A stretch of DNA of 35,736 nt from Syntrophomonas sp. (GCA_003558625.1 PWPP01000118.1:1-35736), one strand, 5' to 3'. Positions 1 to 11,874 are shown, counted from the stretch's first letter. The notes: generated by a model not told the origin, from the sequence alone. Numbers and translations are program-made.

Positions 1-651
1 AGCGGCGGAGTTGATTCGGCAGTGGCTGCAGTGATTGCCCGCAGGACATTCTCTAGAAGCATGATGACGCTTTTAATGCCTTGTGAAAGCCATATTGACG
101 ATTTAATCCATGCACAAATGCTGGTAGAAAAGTTTGATATTCCTTACCGGATCGTACCTTTGGATAATGCTTATCAACATCTTTTGATCCATTATGAGAG
201 CTATTTAAAGCTGGAAGGAACCGAGGGAGAAATGTTGCGGGCCAATATCAAACCTCGTTTAAGAATGTTAACCTTATATTATTCGGGGCAGGGCCGAAAC
301 TACCTGGTGCTGGGAACCAGCAATAAAAGCGAACGCATGCTGGGATATTCCACAAAATACGGTGATTCCGGGGTGGACCTGCAACTGCTGGGGGATTTTC
401 TGAAAAGAGAAATATATAAACTGGCACGGTATTTAGAAATTCCGGAAGCAATTATCAATAAGCCTCCCAGCGGGGGACTATGGATGGAACAAACTGATGA
501 AAAAGAGATGGGCTTCACGTATGATGCCTTAGATGACTATCTGGAAGGCAAAGGCGGAGTGCCTGAAGTAGTTGAACGGATTAACAGGTTAATAGAAATA
601 AACCAGCATAAGAATCGCATGCCACCCATCCCCATTGTGGAGAAATACTAG
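1..651 (+). CDS. nadE: NAD(+) synthase, NH3-dependent (5' truncated by the window)
   Basis: Reading frame is open from base 1 (SGGVDSAVAAVIAR..., PP-loop SGGVDS) and continues through LGTSNKSERMLGYSTKYGDSGVDLQLLGDFLKREIYKLARYL, typical of NadE; stop at 649-651. Confidence 0.9.
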   Translation, partial: SGGVDSAVAAVIARRTFSRSMMTLLMPCESHIDDLIHAQMLVEKFDIPYRIVPLDNAYQHLLIHYESYLKLEGTEGEMLRANIKPRLRMLTLYYSGQGRNYLVLGTSNKSERMLGYSTKYGDSGVDLQLLGDFLKREIYKLARYLEIPEAIINKPPSGGLWMEQTDEKEMGFTYDALDDYLEGKGGVPEVVERINRLIEINQHKNRMPPIPIVEKY

Positions 652-669
652 GAGGGAGTTGTATTATTC

Positions 670-1428
670 ATGGCGGGACATTCTAAATGGGCAAATATCA
701 AGCATAAGAAAGCCCGTTCGGATGAAAGAAGGGGTAAGGAGTTTACTAAAATTGCCAAGGAAATTATGATATCTGCCCGCAGTGGTGGTGACATTGAAAC
801 CAACCCAAAATTAAAACTAATGGTACAAAAAGCCAAGGCCGTGAATATGCCCTCGGAGAATATTAACCGGGCCATTAAAAAAGGAACCGGGGAGCTGGAA
901 AGCGAAATCCTGGAAGAATTGTCCTATGAGGGCTATGCACCCGGAGGTATAGCAGTATTGTTGGAACTTACCACGGATAATAGAAACAGGACGGCGTCAG
1001 ACATAAGACATATATTTGCCAAAAATAACGGCAATTTAGGAGAGAGTGGCTGTGTGGCCTGGATGTTTAAAAGGGTCGGCCTGATTACTCTCCGGGCCAA
1101 GAGCATAGAAAACATCGATGATTTTATGCTTCAAGCCATTGACTTAGGTGCGGAAGATGTAAGAGAAGACGAAGACCTGATAGAAGTAATTGCACCGCCC
1201 GACCGTTTTTTAGACATCAAGGAACGATTGGAACAGGAAAACTTTGCATTGGAAATTGCTGATATCGTAATGCTGCCGGAAAACACGGTAGCAGTTGAGG
1301 ATGAAACTACGGTAGAGATGATCATTCATTTGATAGAAACGTTAGAAGACCATGATGATGTACAAAATGTTTATGCCAATTTTTCGGTTTCAGCTTCCCT
1401 GCTTGAGAAATTAGCCAAAACCACCTGA
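670..1428 (+). CDS. YebC/PmpR-family DNA-binding regulatory protein
   Basis: MAGHSKWANIKHKKARSDERRGKEFTKIAKEI signature; SD ggaggg upstream. Confidence 0.96.
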   Translation: MAGHSKWANIKHKKARSDERRGKEFTKIAKEIMISARSGGDIETNPKLKLMVQKAKAVNMPSENINRAIKKGTGELESEILEELSYEGYAPGGIAVLLELTTDNRNRTASDIRHIFAKNNGNLGESGCVAWMFKRVGLITLRAKSIENIDDFMLQAIDLGAEDVREDEDLIEVIAPPDRFLDIKERLEQENFALEIADIVMLPENTVAVEDETTVEMIIHLIETLEDHDDVQNVYANFSVSASLLEKLAKTT

Positions 1429-1772
1429 TGCCAAATGCATAACCTGCCCGCGTCAAATATCATCGCTGTATAGGGCAGGAGTATGTTTATCCGGCATTTA
1501 TCCTATCTAAACCAGATTTGATCATAATTAGAGAGATGCCCCTACTTGATCCTGCCTGCAACCGGATCTCTAAATGGCCAGCCGGCACATTTTCTGACCT
1601 GCACCGGGAACGGTTTTTTAAAACATGCTTTCAGGACTGGGTGCCGGTTTTTGAGCAGAACTCTCACCGGTACCCGTTCCGATTTTGGTGTACCTGTTTT
1701 TGCTGCTGGCACTGCCGGATTATTTGCAGTAATATAATAAGCAAAGTTACATGAGGGTTAGGATTCAGGAAA

Positions 1773-2276
1773 ATGATTGTTTTAGGAATAGATCCGGGAA
1801 CAGCATCCACCGGATATGGGTTGATACAGGGCATCAGCGGCAAAAAGTCCATTTTAGATTATGGAGTTATAAAAACTCCCTCCCACGAAAAAATGCCGAA
1901 ACGCCTTTTATGTATTTATAATGAGATCACCCGTCTTGTTAACCATTATAAACCGGATGTTATAGCGGTGGAGGAGATTTTTCATCAAAAAAACTCCAAA
2001 ACAGCAATAACCGTGGCACAGGGTAGAGGAGTTGTCTTATTTTCTGCTGCCAAGGCCGGGTTGACGGTTGCCGAATATACCCCTTTACAAGTTAAACAGG
2101 CGGTAGTGGGACAGGGCAATGCAGATAAAATGCAAGTCCAGTATATGGTGAAAAAGATATTGCTTATGAAAGAAATCCCCCGTCCGGATGATGCTGCTGA
2201 TGCATTGGCCGTTGCCATATGCCATTTGCATTCATATCGTATGCTAAATCTCAATAAAGGTGGCAGTCAAAGATGA
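1773..2276 (+). CDS. ruvC: Holliday junction endodeoxyribonuclease RuvC
   Basis: MIVLGIDPGTASTGYGLI, VEEIFHQKNSKTAITVAQGRGV, RPDDAADALAVAICH; followed by ruvA and ruvB. Confidence 0.97.
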   Translation: MIVLGIDPGTASTGYGLIQGISGKKSILDYGVIKTPSHEKMPKRLLCIYNEITRLVNHYKPDVIAVEEIFHQKNSKTAITVAQGRGVVLFSAAKAGLTVAEYTPLQVKQAVVGQGNADKMQVQYMVKKILLMKEIPRPDDAADALAVAICHLHSYRMLNLNKGGSQR

Positions 2277-2869
2277 TCACACATCTTAGGGGAACCCTCT
2301 GGGACATCAATCACGATACCGTCATTATTGATGTAAACGGAGTGGGTTATGAAGTATATGTGCACCATAGGGTGAGTAAAAATTATCCTCAAAAGGGTAT
2401 GGATATCCATTTATACACCTACCAGCAGGTATTGGAAAATGACATAAGGCTTTTTGGTTTTAACAACCGTAATGAGGTTTTTTTATTTAAAAAACTGCTC
2501 AATGTAACGGGGATGGGAACTAAAAATGCAATAAATATCTTATCGAGCCTGGATCCGGCAGATTTTTATCAGGCCATTTTATATGAAGATATAAAAACCA
2601 TTACCAACATCCCCGGGATTGGGAAAAAGACCGCTGATAGGCTGATTTTTGAGTTGAAATCCAAATTTGCGGATACTATACCTGAGCGCTCCCTATTATC
2701 GGAACAACGTTTGGATACCCATGCAATATTAGAAGCCTTAGAGGCTTTGGGTTATAACCGCAGGGAAGTATATCCCCTTATGCTGGAACTGGAGCAGAAG
2801 GGGCTTTTTTCTGATAGTCTGCAGGATAATATCCGTTGCATACTACAACACAAAGGTCAACGGAGATAA
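2273..2869 (+). CDS. ruvA: Holliday junction branch migration protein RuvA
   Basis: MITHLRGTLWDINHDTVIIDVNGVGYEVYV...IPGIGKKTADRLIFELKSK; 4-nt overlap with ruvC. Confidence 0.97.
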   Translation: MITHLRGTLWDINHDTVIIDVNGVGYEVYVHHRVSKNYPQKGMDIHLYTYQQVLENDIRLFGFNNRNEVFLFKKLLNVTGMGTKNAINILSSLDPADFYQAILYEDIKTITNIPGIGKKTADRLIFELKSKFADTIPERSLLSEQRLDTHAILEALEALGYNRREVYPLMLELEQKGLFSDSLQDNIRCILQHKGQRR

Positions 2870-2881
2870 AATGAGTTAGGG

Positions 2882-3937
2882 GTGAAAGACCTGGAGGACG
2901 AACGTTTGCTTACATCACATCTTCTTGGTGAAGATCGCTATGGTGATAACTCCTTAAGACCGATTTGCCTCAGTGAGTATATTGGGCAGGAAAAGGTTAA
3001 AGAAAATATAGCCATATTTGTTTCAGCTGCCCTGGAACGAAGGGAAAGCCTGGATCATGTTCTTTTAAGCGGCCCCCCGGGGTTGGGAAAAACTACTCTG
3101 GCCGCAATTATTGCCCATGAAATGAAAACCAGCATCAAAAAGACTTCAGGGCCGGCTATTGAAAGACCGGGGGACCTGGCGGCTATTTTGACCAACCTGG
3201 AACCGGGTGAAGTTTTATTTATTGACGAAATCCATCGCTTAAACCGCAGCGTAGAAGAAATCATGTACCCGGCGATGGAAGACTATGTATTGGATATTAT
3301 TATCGGGAAAGGCCCGGCGGCCAGGACCTTAAGGATTGACCTGGAAGCATTTACCTTAATCGGTGCGACAACCAGACCGGGACTTCTGACATCTCCCCTT
3401 AGAGATCGCTTTGGTATCACCTGCCGTCTTGATTATTATACTGAAAATGAACTGGCGTCCATCATTGCCAGGACCGCGAAGATTTTGGGTATAAACATAA
3501 CTATTGCAGGAGCAGAGGAGATAGCCCGGCGCTCCCGGGGTACGCCCAGGATTGCCAACCGGCTCCTAAAAAGAGTACGGGATTATGCCCTGGTTAAGGA
3601 AACCGGCATTATAGAAGAGGATGTAGCCGCCCGGGCGCTTAAACTTTTTGAAATTGACACTTATGGTTTAGATAATGTAGACCGCATGATTCTTGAGGCG
3701 ATTATCGTGAAGTTTAACGGAGGTCCAGTAGGTTTAGAGACTCTTGCGGCCTGTGTTTCGGAGGAGCCGGATACATTAACCGATGTGTATGAACCCTATT
3801 TATTAAAAATGGGATTTATACATAAGACACCCCGGGGTAGGGTGGCTACTGAAATTGCCTACCGTCTCATGAATCTAAATCAACCCCGGACTATGGAGGT
3901 GAATACACTTTTTAAAGACGTAAGTGACCATTCCTAA
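2882..3937 (+). CDS. ruvB: Holliday junction branch migration helicase RuvB (GTG start)
   Basis: [19 protein letters not shown], Walker [40 protein letters not shown]. Confidence 0.97.
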   Translation: MKDLEDERLLTSHLLGEDRYGDNSLRPICLSEYIGQEKVKENIAIFVSAALERRESLDHVLLSGPPGLGKTTLAAIIAHEMKTSIKKTSGPAIERPGDLAAILTNLEPGEVLFIDEIHRLNRSVEEIMYPAMEDYVLDIIIGKGPAARTLRIDLEAFTLIGATTRPGLLTSPLRDRFGITCRLDYYTENELASIIARTAKILGINITIAGAEEIARRSRGTPRIANRLLKRVRDYALVKETGIIEEDVAARALKLFEIDTYGLDNVDRMILEAIIVKFNGGPVGLETLAACVSEEPDTLTDVYEPYLLKMGFIHKTPRGRVATEIAYRLMNLNQPRTMEVNTLFKDVSDHS

Positions 3938-3964
3938 AAAGAAGAGATACAAGGTGATAAGAAC

Positions 3965-4531
3965 ATGATAAGAAAAAAAATACTATTGCATATTTGTTGT
4001 GGCCCTTGCGCTACTTTTCCTGTAATCTCCTTAAGGGAGCAGGGTTTTGAGGTTAAAGGCTATTTTTTCAATCCCAATATTCATCCTTTCCTGGAATATG
4101 AAAAAAGAAAACAGGGGCTTGCAGAATATGCCGGCCAGACCGGGCTAGAAGTAATATATGCCCCGGAGTATTATCCAATAGACTATTTACGCCAGGTGAG
4201 TTACCGGGAGAACCAGCGCTGTTTAGTATGTTATCATATGAGATTAGAACAAACGGCCAGGATTGCCCGTCGGGGTAAATTTGACTATTTTACCAGTACC
4301 CTGCTGGTAAGCGTGCATCAAAACCACCGTCTTATTACGGAACTGGGTTCAGAGATCGGAAAGCAGTGGGGAGTAGATTTCTGGCATCAGGATTTTCGGG
4401 ATGGTTTTAAAGATACCATAAGAATATCAAAAGAGATGGGACTTTACCGACAGCAGTATTGTGGCTGTTTATATAGTGAGTGGGAACGGTACGGGCATTT
4501 GTCCACCAAGAAGAATAAGGATTTAAGGTAG
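3965..4531 (+). CDS. queH: Epoxyqueuosine reductase QueH family (DUF208)
   Basis: CCGPCATFPV, YFFNPNIHPFLEYEKRK, CLVCYHMRLEQTA, QYCGCLYSEWERY; adjacent to queA and tgt. Confidence 0.9.
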   Translation: MIRKKILLHICCGPCATFPVISLREQGFEVKGYFFNPNIHPFLEYEKRKQGLAEYAGQTGLEVIYAPEYYPIDYLRQVSYRENQRCLVCYHMRLEQTARIARRGKFDYFTSTLLVSVHQNHRLITELGSEIGKQWGVDFWHQDFRDGFKDTIRISKEMGLYRQQYCGCLYSEWERYGHLSTKKNKDLR

Positions 4532-4535
4532 TCTT

Positions 4536-4763
4536 ATGAGTTCAACTGATAACATAGGGCGTATATTGATAGCCGCAGGCCTATTTTTAATTTTTTCCGG
4601 GGTTGTTTTAATCCTATTATCACGCTTTGGCGTTTCCGGGTTTAAAATGCCGGGAGATATTGTCATTCATAGGGAGCGGTATACCGTTTACTTTCCTGTA
4701 GTGACCTTTCTTCTTATCAGCTTGGTGGCCACAATTATATTGAATCTGGTTTTCAGGAGATAA
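4536..4763 (+). CDS. DUF2905-family small membrane protein
   Basis: 75 aa, GRILIAAGLFLIFSGVVLILLSRFG..MPGDIVIHRERYTVYFPVVT, typical of DUF2905. Confidence 0.85.
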   Translation: MSSTDNIGRILIAAGLFLIFSGVVLILLSRFGVSGFKMPGDIVIHRERYTVYFPVVTFLLISLVATIILNLVFRR

Positions 4764-4769
4764 CATATT

Positions 4770-7012
<2,243 letters not shown>

Positions 7013-7079
7013 TTTAAAGGAATATGGTTTATGATGGCGAAAAGTTATAAAGTTATAGATAATACAAGGAGTTGATAAA

Positions 7080-7355
7080 GTGAATGGTCAAGAAGGTTGG
7101 ATCACAATAGCCCTATACTTTGCCTTTTTCATTTTGATTTTTTATCTTTTAATTATTATGCCCCGTAAAAAACAGGAGAAAAAGCACAAAGAAGTCCTGG
7201 AAAGCCTGAGGGTCAAAGACCGGGTAGTTACAATCGGGGGGATAAGAGGTGAGATTGCGAAGATTAAGGATGACGCGGTAGTTTTAAAAGTTAGCGAGAC
7301 CACAGAAATTGAGTTTATTAAAAATGCCATAGCTTATAAAGTAGGGGAGCAATAA
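7080..7355 (+). CDS. yajC: Preprotein translocase subunit YajC
   Basis: One TM helix then IIMPRKKQEKKHKEVLESLRVKDRVVTIGGIRGEI (GTG start); upstream of secDF. Confidence 0.93.
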   Translation: MNGQEGWITIALYFAFFILIFYLLIIMPRKKQEKKHKEVLESLRVKDRVVTIGGIRGEIAKIKDDAVVLKVSETTEIEFIKNAIAYKVGEQ

Positions 7356-7360
7356 TTCAA

Positions 7361-8017
7361 ATGTTAACTCTGGAAGAGATCAGAAATGATTACCTGATCA
7401 ACACTTTAATTGATAAAGGAAATCAGCATCTTGGTACCATAGGTTATACAGACCATGGCAGTGTGCATGTGAATTTGGTGGCAGATTTAAGCCGGGATAT
7501 TTTATTGAGCCTGGGTATTCATGAGCGAGCGGCTGATTTAGCCGGGATTGCAGGTTATATGCATGATATAGGTAATGTCATTAACCGCAAGGGGCATAGC
7601 CAAAGCGGAGCTTTGATGACTATGGAAATTTTGCGCAGAATGGGAATGGATATTGAAGAAGTAGCAGTTATTGCATCTGCGATAGGCAACCATGATGAAG
7701 GCAGCGGTCATCCGGTAAACCATGTTTCCGCAGCCCTGATCCTAGCCGATAAATCCCATGTGCATAGGAATCGGGTAAGAAAAAAAGATGTTGCCACTTT
7801 CGATATTCATGACCGGGTAAATTATGCTGTAGAGCATTCTTCACTAAAATACAACAGTAAACATATAATAAGCATGGACTTAACCATTGATACGGAAATA
7901 TGCCCGGTCATGGAATATTTTGAGATTTTTCTGAGCCGCATGCTATTGTGTCGCCGGGCTGCAGATTTTCTGGAATGCGAATTTGAACTTATAATCAACA
8001 AAGTAAAACTATTATAA
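7361..8017 (+). CDS. HD-domain phosphohydrolase-like protein
   Basis: HD motif GYMHDIGNVINRKGHSQSGA..., IGNHDEGSGHPVNHVSAALILADKSHVHRNRV. Confidence 0.8.
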   Translation: MLTLEEIRNDYLINTLIDKGNQHLGTIGYTDHGSVHVNLVADLSRDILLSLGIHERAADLAGIAGYMHDIGNVINRKGHSQSGALMTMEILRRMGMDIEEVAVIASAIGNHDEGSGHPVNHVSAALILADKSHVHRNRVRKKDVATFDIHDRVNYAVEHSSLKYNSKHIISMDLTIDTEICPVMEYFEIFLSRMLLCRRAADFLECEFELIINKVKLL

Positions 8018-8060
8018 AAATCAAGTAACTGGGATGAAACAGTTGGAAGGAGGACGATTG

Positions 8061-9266
8061 GTGCAAAGGAATACCGGCGTTTTATTGCTGGCTTTGGTGG
8101 TGGTTGCCTTAGGTTTCCTGACGTATTTCACGGCAGAGCCCCTCATTAAAAATATCGACCTGGGTTTGGATTTACGAGGCGGGTTACATGTAGTATTAGA
8201 AGCCCATGAAACAGAAGGGGAAGAAATCACTCCGGATACCATCGAGAAGGCAGTCAGTATATTAAGAAGTCGTGTTGATGGGATTGGTGTCCGCGAGCCG
8301 GTGATTTATCCCCGGGGTGAAAACCGCGTGGTAATCGAGCTGGCAGGGTTAGATAATCCTGAGGATGCAGTTAATTTGATTAAAGGGACTGCGCAATTGG
8401 AGTTTTGGGATCAAGACGGGAATGTTCTGGTTACGGGAAGAAACCTAACTGATGCCAGGGCCCGGATGGTTCCCGAAACCAACATGGCCGAGGTGCAAAT
8501 AGAGTTTGACCGTGAAGGTACAGAGCTTTTCGCTGCAGCAACAGAGGCCAATGTAGGTAGACCACTGGCCATCGTGCTGGATAACGAAATTATCAGCGCC
8601 CCGGTTGTCAATGAACCCATTAGAGGGGGAACAGCAGTTATTACAGGTAATTTCACGGCCATGGAAGCGGAACAATTAGCGATTTTACTGCGTTCTGGTG
8701 CCCTCCCGGTTTCATTTAGCATAATGGAACAGAGAACTATAGGGCCAACTTTGGGAAGCGATTCCCTGGAAAAAAGTATCCGGGCCGGCATCGTGGGTAT
8801 TATTGCCGTGCTTATTTTTATGTTGGGTTATTACAGGCTTCCCGGACTCATCGCGGATTTATCATTGGTACTCTATTTGTTAATTGTCTTGGGGGCAATG
8901 TATTTCATCGGAGCCGTCCTGACATTGCCTGGTATAGCAGGTATTATCCTGTCTATTGGTATGGCAGTAGACGCAAATATTATTATTTATGAACGGATAA
9001 AAGAAGAACTGCGCCATGGAAAGACCCTCAGGGCATCGATAGAAGCAGGTTACAAAAGGGCGATATCAGCTATTTTAGACGCCAATATAACAACCCTGAT
9101 TACGGCTATGGTACTAATGTATTTTGGAACGGGGCCGATCATGGGCTTTGCAGTTACCCTCTCTATTGGTATTATTTCCAGTCTCATTGTAGCGTTGACA
9201 TTCACGCGTTATTTGTTGGTAATATTCGGTTCCATTACCAAAAATAAAAAACTTTATGGGGTGTAA
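8061..9266 (+). CDS. secD: Protein translocase subunit SecD (open frame extends to 8034; GTG at 8061 has the better SD)
   Basis: NIDLGLDLRGGLHVVLEA, SILRSRVDGIGVREPVI, TIGPTLGSDSLEKSIRAGIVG, MAVDANIIIYERIKEELR; SD ggagga at 8047-8053. Confidence 0.96.
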   Translation: MQRNTGVLLLALVVVALGFLTYFTAEPLIKNIDLGLDLRGGLHVVLEAHETEGEEITPDTIEKAVSILRSRVDGIGVREPVIYPRGENRVVIELAGLDNPEDAVNLIKGTAQLEFWDQDGNVLVTGRNLTDARARMVPETNMAEVQIEFDREGTELFAAATEANVGRPLAIVLDNEIISAPVVNEPIRGGTAVITGNFTAMEAEQLAILLRSGALPVSFSIMEQRTIGPTLGSDSLEKSIRAGIVGIIAVLIFMLGYYRLPGLIADLSLVLYLLIVLGAMYFIGAVLTLPGIAGIILSIGMAVDANIIIYERIKEELRHGKTLRASIEAGYKRAISAILDANITTLITAMVLMYFGTGPIMGFAVTLSIGIISSLIVALTFTRYLLVIFGSITKNKKLYGV

Positions 9267-9278
9267 GGAGGGTAGCAA

Positions 9279-10133
9279 ATGCGAATTATTGAAAAAAGAA
9301 AAATATTTTACCTTTTATCTCTGCTGGTAATCCTCCCGGGACTAATTTCTTTAGCCTATCAGGGTTTAAATACAGGGATAGACTTTAAAGGCGGGACCAT
9401 GATCCATGTTCAACTGGGGGAAGAGGTCACGGTGGCTGAAGTTAGGGATACCATTGCAGATACCGGATTGGTAATAGAGGCCAATATTCAAAAAAGTCAA
9501 AGTGAATTCTATATCCGAACGGCCGAATTAACCTCGGAACAGAGCCAAATGGTCAGCAATGCGCTGGCAGCCAAATATGAGGGATATGTTTTCATGAGTT
9601 TAGACAGCGTAGGGGCTACCATAGGCAGTGAAATAACCCGGAGCGCAATTTTAGCGTTATTGGTCGCTGCAGTACTCATGCTCCTTTATATAAGCGTTCG
9701 CTTTCAACTTACTTTTGGAATCGCAGCCATCCTGGGGGTACTGCATAATGTGTTGATCGTCCTGGGCTTTTTCTCCATCTTCCAGTGGGAGATAAACAGT
9801 GCATTTATTGCAGCAATCCTTACAGTTATTGGATATTCCATAAATGATACCATCGTCGTTTTTGACCGGGTGCGAGAAAACATCCGCATGAAACGTAGAG
9901 AAGATGATGCCACGATGCTGAACCGCAGTATAATCCAGGTTTTAAATCGTTCCATCAATACGGTTTTAACCTCAACCCTGGCTCTATTGGCACTTTACTT
10001 CTTTGGCGGAGCAACGATCCAATTATTCGTATTGGCCATGATCATTGGGTTTGTTTCCGGGGCCTATTCCTCCATTTTTATCGCCAGCCCTATTTGGTAT
10101 GATATACGCAAGATAAAACCGATCCGGGTTTAG
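9279..10133 (+). CDS. secF: Protein translocase subunit SecF
   Basis: NTGIDFKGGTMIHVQL, SVGATIGSEITRSAILALLVAAVLMLLYI, GYSINDTIVVFDRVREN. Confidence 0.96.
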   Translation: MRIIEKRKIFYLLSLLVILPGLISLAYQGLNTGIDFKGGTMIHVQLGEEVTVAEVRDTIADTGLVIEANIQKSQSEFYIRTAELTSEQSQMVSNALAAKYEGYVFMSLDSVGATIGSEITRSAILALLVAAVLMLLYISVRFQLTFGIAAILGVLHNVLIVLGFFSIFQWEINSAFIAAILTVIGYSINDTIVVFDRVRENIRMKRREDDATMLNRSIIQVLNRSINTVLTSTLALLALYFFGGATIQLFVLAMIIGFVSGAYSSIFIASPIWYDIRKIKPIRV

Positions 10134-10153
10134 GAGGAAAAAACATCATGATG

Positions 10154-10184
10154 AGGACTTCTTTTGCTAAAGAAGTCCTTTTTC
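10154..10184 (+). terminator. Rho-independent terminator after secF
   Basis: Perfect 11-bp stem aggacttcttt-tgct-aaagaagtcct followed by ttttt. Confidence 0.93.
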
Positions 10185-10224
10185 ATATGGTCAAGACCCC
10201 GGTGCCAGAAAAATATGCAACCGG

Positions 10225-10354
10225 CATGAGAGGGTTTCGACTGGAAGCAGAACGTGGAAAGCAGATTATCGGTGATAAGCCTGATTTCTGAAAGGACTTG
10301 TGATGGGTCAGTAAAAATAAAAGCCTTCCCCTATCGGAGGAAACCCCTAGCATG
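10225..10354. other. Candidate structured non-coding element upstream of lysA (possible ncRNA, family unknown)
   Basis: Nested complementary arms: CATG 10225-10228/10351-10354, GGGTTTC 10232-10238/GAAACCC 10340-10346, GGAAG 10243-10247/CTTCC 10325-10329, apical hairpin TTATC-GGT-GATAA 10266-10278. No ORF covers it. Confidence 0.4.
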
Positions 10355-10380
10355 TATAGTGTATTTTTCCCCTTCAGACA

Positions 10381-10408
10381 TTGACGTATATCATCTTAAA
10401 ATGATAAA
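10381..10408 (+). promoter_or_regulatory. Candidate sigma-A promoter of lysA with overlapping inverted repeat
   Basis: TTGACG (10381-10386), 16-nt spacer, GATAAA (10403-10408); inverted repeat TATCAT-cttaaa-ATGATA at 10389-10406. Confidence 0.5.
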
Positions 10409-10458
10409 CTGAGCCCAATTTTAGGCCTTGATGGATGAGGCCAGAAGGAGTGGGAAAC

Positions 10459-11775
10459 TTGTATTTACGAGGTAGCATGAAGATCAATGACAAAGGCAAT
10501 CTGGAAGTGGGCGGGATTGAAGCAGGAGACCTGGCCCGGCAATTTGGTACACCCCTTTATGTTTTGGATGAAGCGGGTTTGCGTGAAAACTGCCGCGATT
10601 TTAGGGATGCTTTTGCTTCTTACGGCGATACCCTGGTCATATATGCCAGCAAAACCTTGTCCTGTTTGTCTGTATATAGGATCATCGAGGAAGAAGGCCT
10701 GGGTTTGGATATCGTATCGGGAGGGGAACTGTATACTGCACTTAAAGCAGGTTTTAACATGGAAAAGGTATATTTTCACGGCAACAACAAGAGCAGGGAT
10801 GAAATGGTGCTGGCGGTGAAGTCCGGTTTGGGCCGGATAGTGGTAGACAATCTGTATGAGTTGGATTTGCTGGAAGAGGTTTGTGCGGAATTAAATAAAA
10901 CCCAAAGCATTATGTTGAGGATTACTCCCGGGGTCGAAGCCCATACCCACGAATTTATTAAAACCGGGCAGCTTGATTCAAAATTTGGCTTTACTCTGAG
11001 TAATGGACAGGCGATGGCAGCCATTAAGGCAGCTTTGGAAAAGAAACATCTGCATGTAAAAGGATTGCATTGCCATATCGGATCCCAGATTTTTGAGATG
11101 AGTTCTTATTCGAATACCGCTGAGATCATGATGAATGTATTGGCAGAAGTAAAAGAACGTTTTCATATAGAATTTGAAGAGCTTAATGTGGGGGGGGGAT
11201 TTGGTATTTTTTATGCTGCCGGTGACGATCCCAAGGATCCCCGGGCCTGGGCCCAGGCAGTAATGGATACGGTCAAGGAAAAAGCAAGAGAGTTAAACCT
11301 CAGGCAGCCAAAGATTATTGTTGAACCGGGACGTGCCGTATCCGGTCCGGCAGGGCTGACCTTATATACGGTCGGATCGATTAAAGAGATTCCCGGCATT
11401 AGAAAATATGTGGCTGTTGATGGCGGCATGACGGATAATTTGCGCCCGGCGCTTTATAATGCCAAATACACCGCAGTATTAGCTGACAATGCCGTAAGGG
11501 AAAAAACCGAGATCGTATCTATTGCCGGAAAATGCTGTGAGTCTGGGGATATGCTGATCTGGGATATTGTTTTGCCGGTACTTGAATCGGGTGATTTGAT
11601 AGCCGTTTTTGCCACGGGTGCCTATAATTACTCTATGGCCAGCAATTATAACAAACTGCCCAGGCCGGCCATGGTTCTGGTTAATGAGGGGGCAGCCGAT
11701 GTCATTATTGAAAGAGAAACCTATGATGATTTGATCAGAAATGAAATCCTGTTAGAGCGCCTGGCATCTAAATAA
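10459..11775 (+). CDS. lysA: Diaminopimelate decarboxylase (TTG start preferred)
   Basis: TPLYVLDEAGLRENCRDF, YASKTLSCLSVYRIIEEEGLGLDIVSGGELYTAL, HCHIGSQIFEMSSY, VEPGRAVSGPAG, GKCCESGD. SD aaggag at 10445-10450 fits TTG 10459; the ORF-track ATG at 10435 lies inside a small hairpin. Confidence 0.95.
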   Translation: MYLRGSMKINDKGNLEVGGIEAGDLARQFGTPLYVLDEAGLRENCRDFRDAFASYGDTLVIYASKTLSCLSVYRIIEEEGLGLDIVSGGELYTALKAGFNMEKVYFHGNNKSRDEMVLAVKSGLGRIVVDNLYELDLLEEVCAELNKTQSIMLRITPGVEAHTHEFIKTGQLDSKFGFTLSNGQAMAAIKAALEKKHLHVKGLHCHIGSQIFEMSSYSNTAEIMMNVLAEVKERFHIEFEELNVGGGFGIFYAAGDDPKDPRAWAQAVMDTVKEKARELNLRQPKIIVEPGRAVSGPAGLTLYTVGSIKEIPGIRKYVAVDGGMTDNLRPALYNAKYTAVLADNAVREKTEIVSIAGKCCESGDMLIWDIVLPVLESGDLIAVFATGAYNYSMASNYNKLPRPAMVLVNEGAADVIIERETYDDLIRNEILLERLASK

Positions 11776-11792
11776 AACAGTTAACCATTTTG

Positions 11793-11822
11793 AAATACGG
11801 CCTTTGGGGGCTGTATTTTTTT
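11793..11822 (+). terminator. Rho-independent terminator after lysA
   Basis: aaatacggcc...ggctgtattt stem (one G-U) followed by a T run. Confidence 0.85.
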
Positions 11823-11865
11823 ACCCGCGGTTTCAGGGGATGATTAGATAAGAAACCGGTGGATA

Positions 11866-11874
11866 TGGTATAAT
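11866..11874 (+). promoter_or_regulatory. Extended -10 promoter element (TGgTATAAT)
   Basis: tggtataat about 34 nt upstream of the TTG start at 11908, after the lysA terminator. Confidence 0.5.

Noticed and set aside
1518-1754. Overlapping short ORFs 1518-1754 and 1546-1737
   Set aside because: No SD, unusual Cys/Trp/Phe-rich composition and two competing frames; treated as non-coding.
10225-10260. tmRNA-like string gagggtttcgactgg
   Set aside because: Resembles a tmRNA 5' end, but the space to lysA is too short and no tag peptide, T-arm or CCA end is visible.
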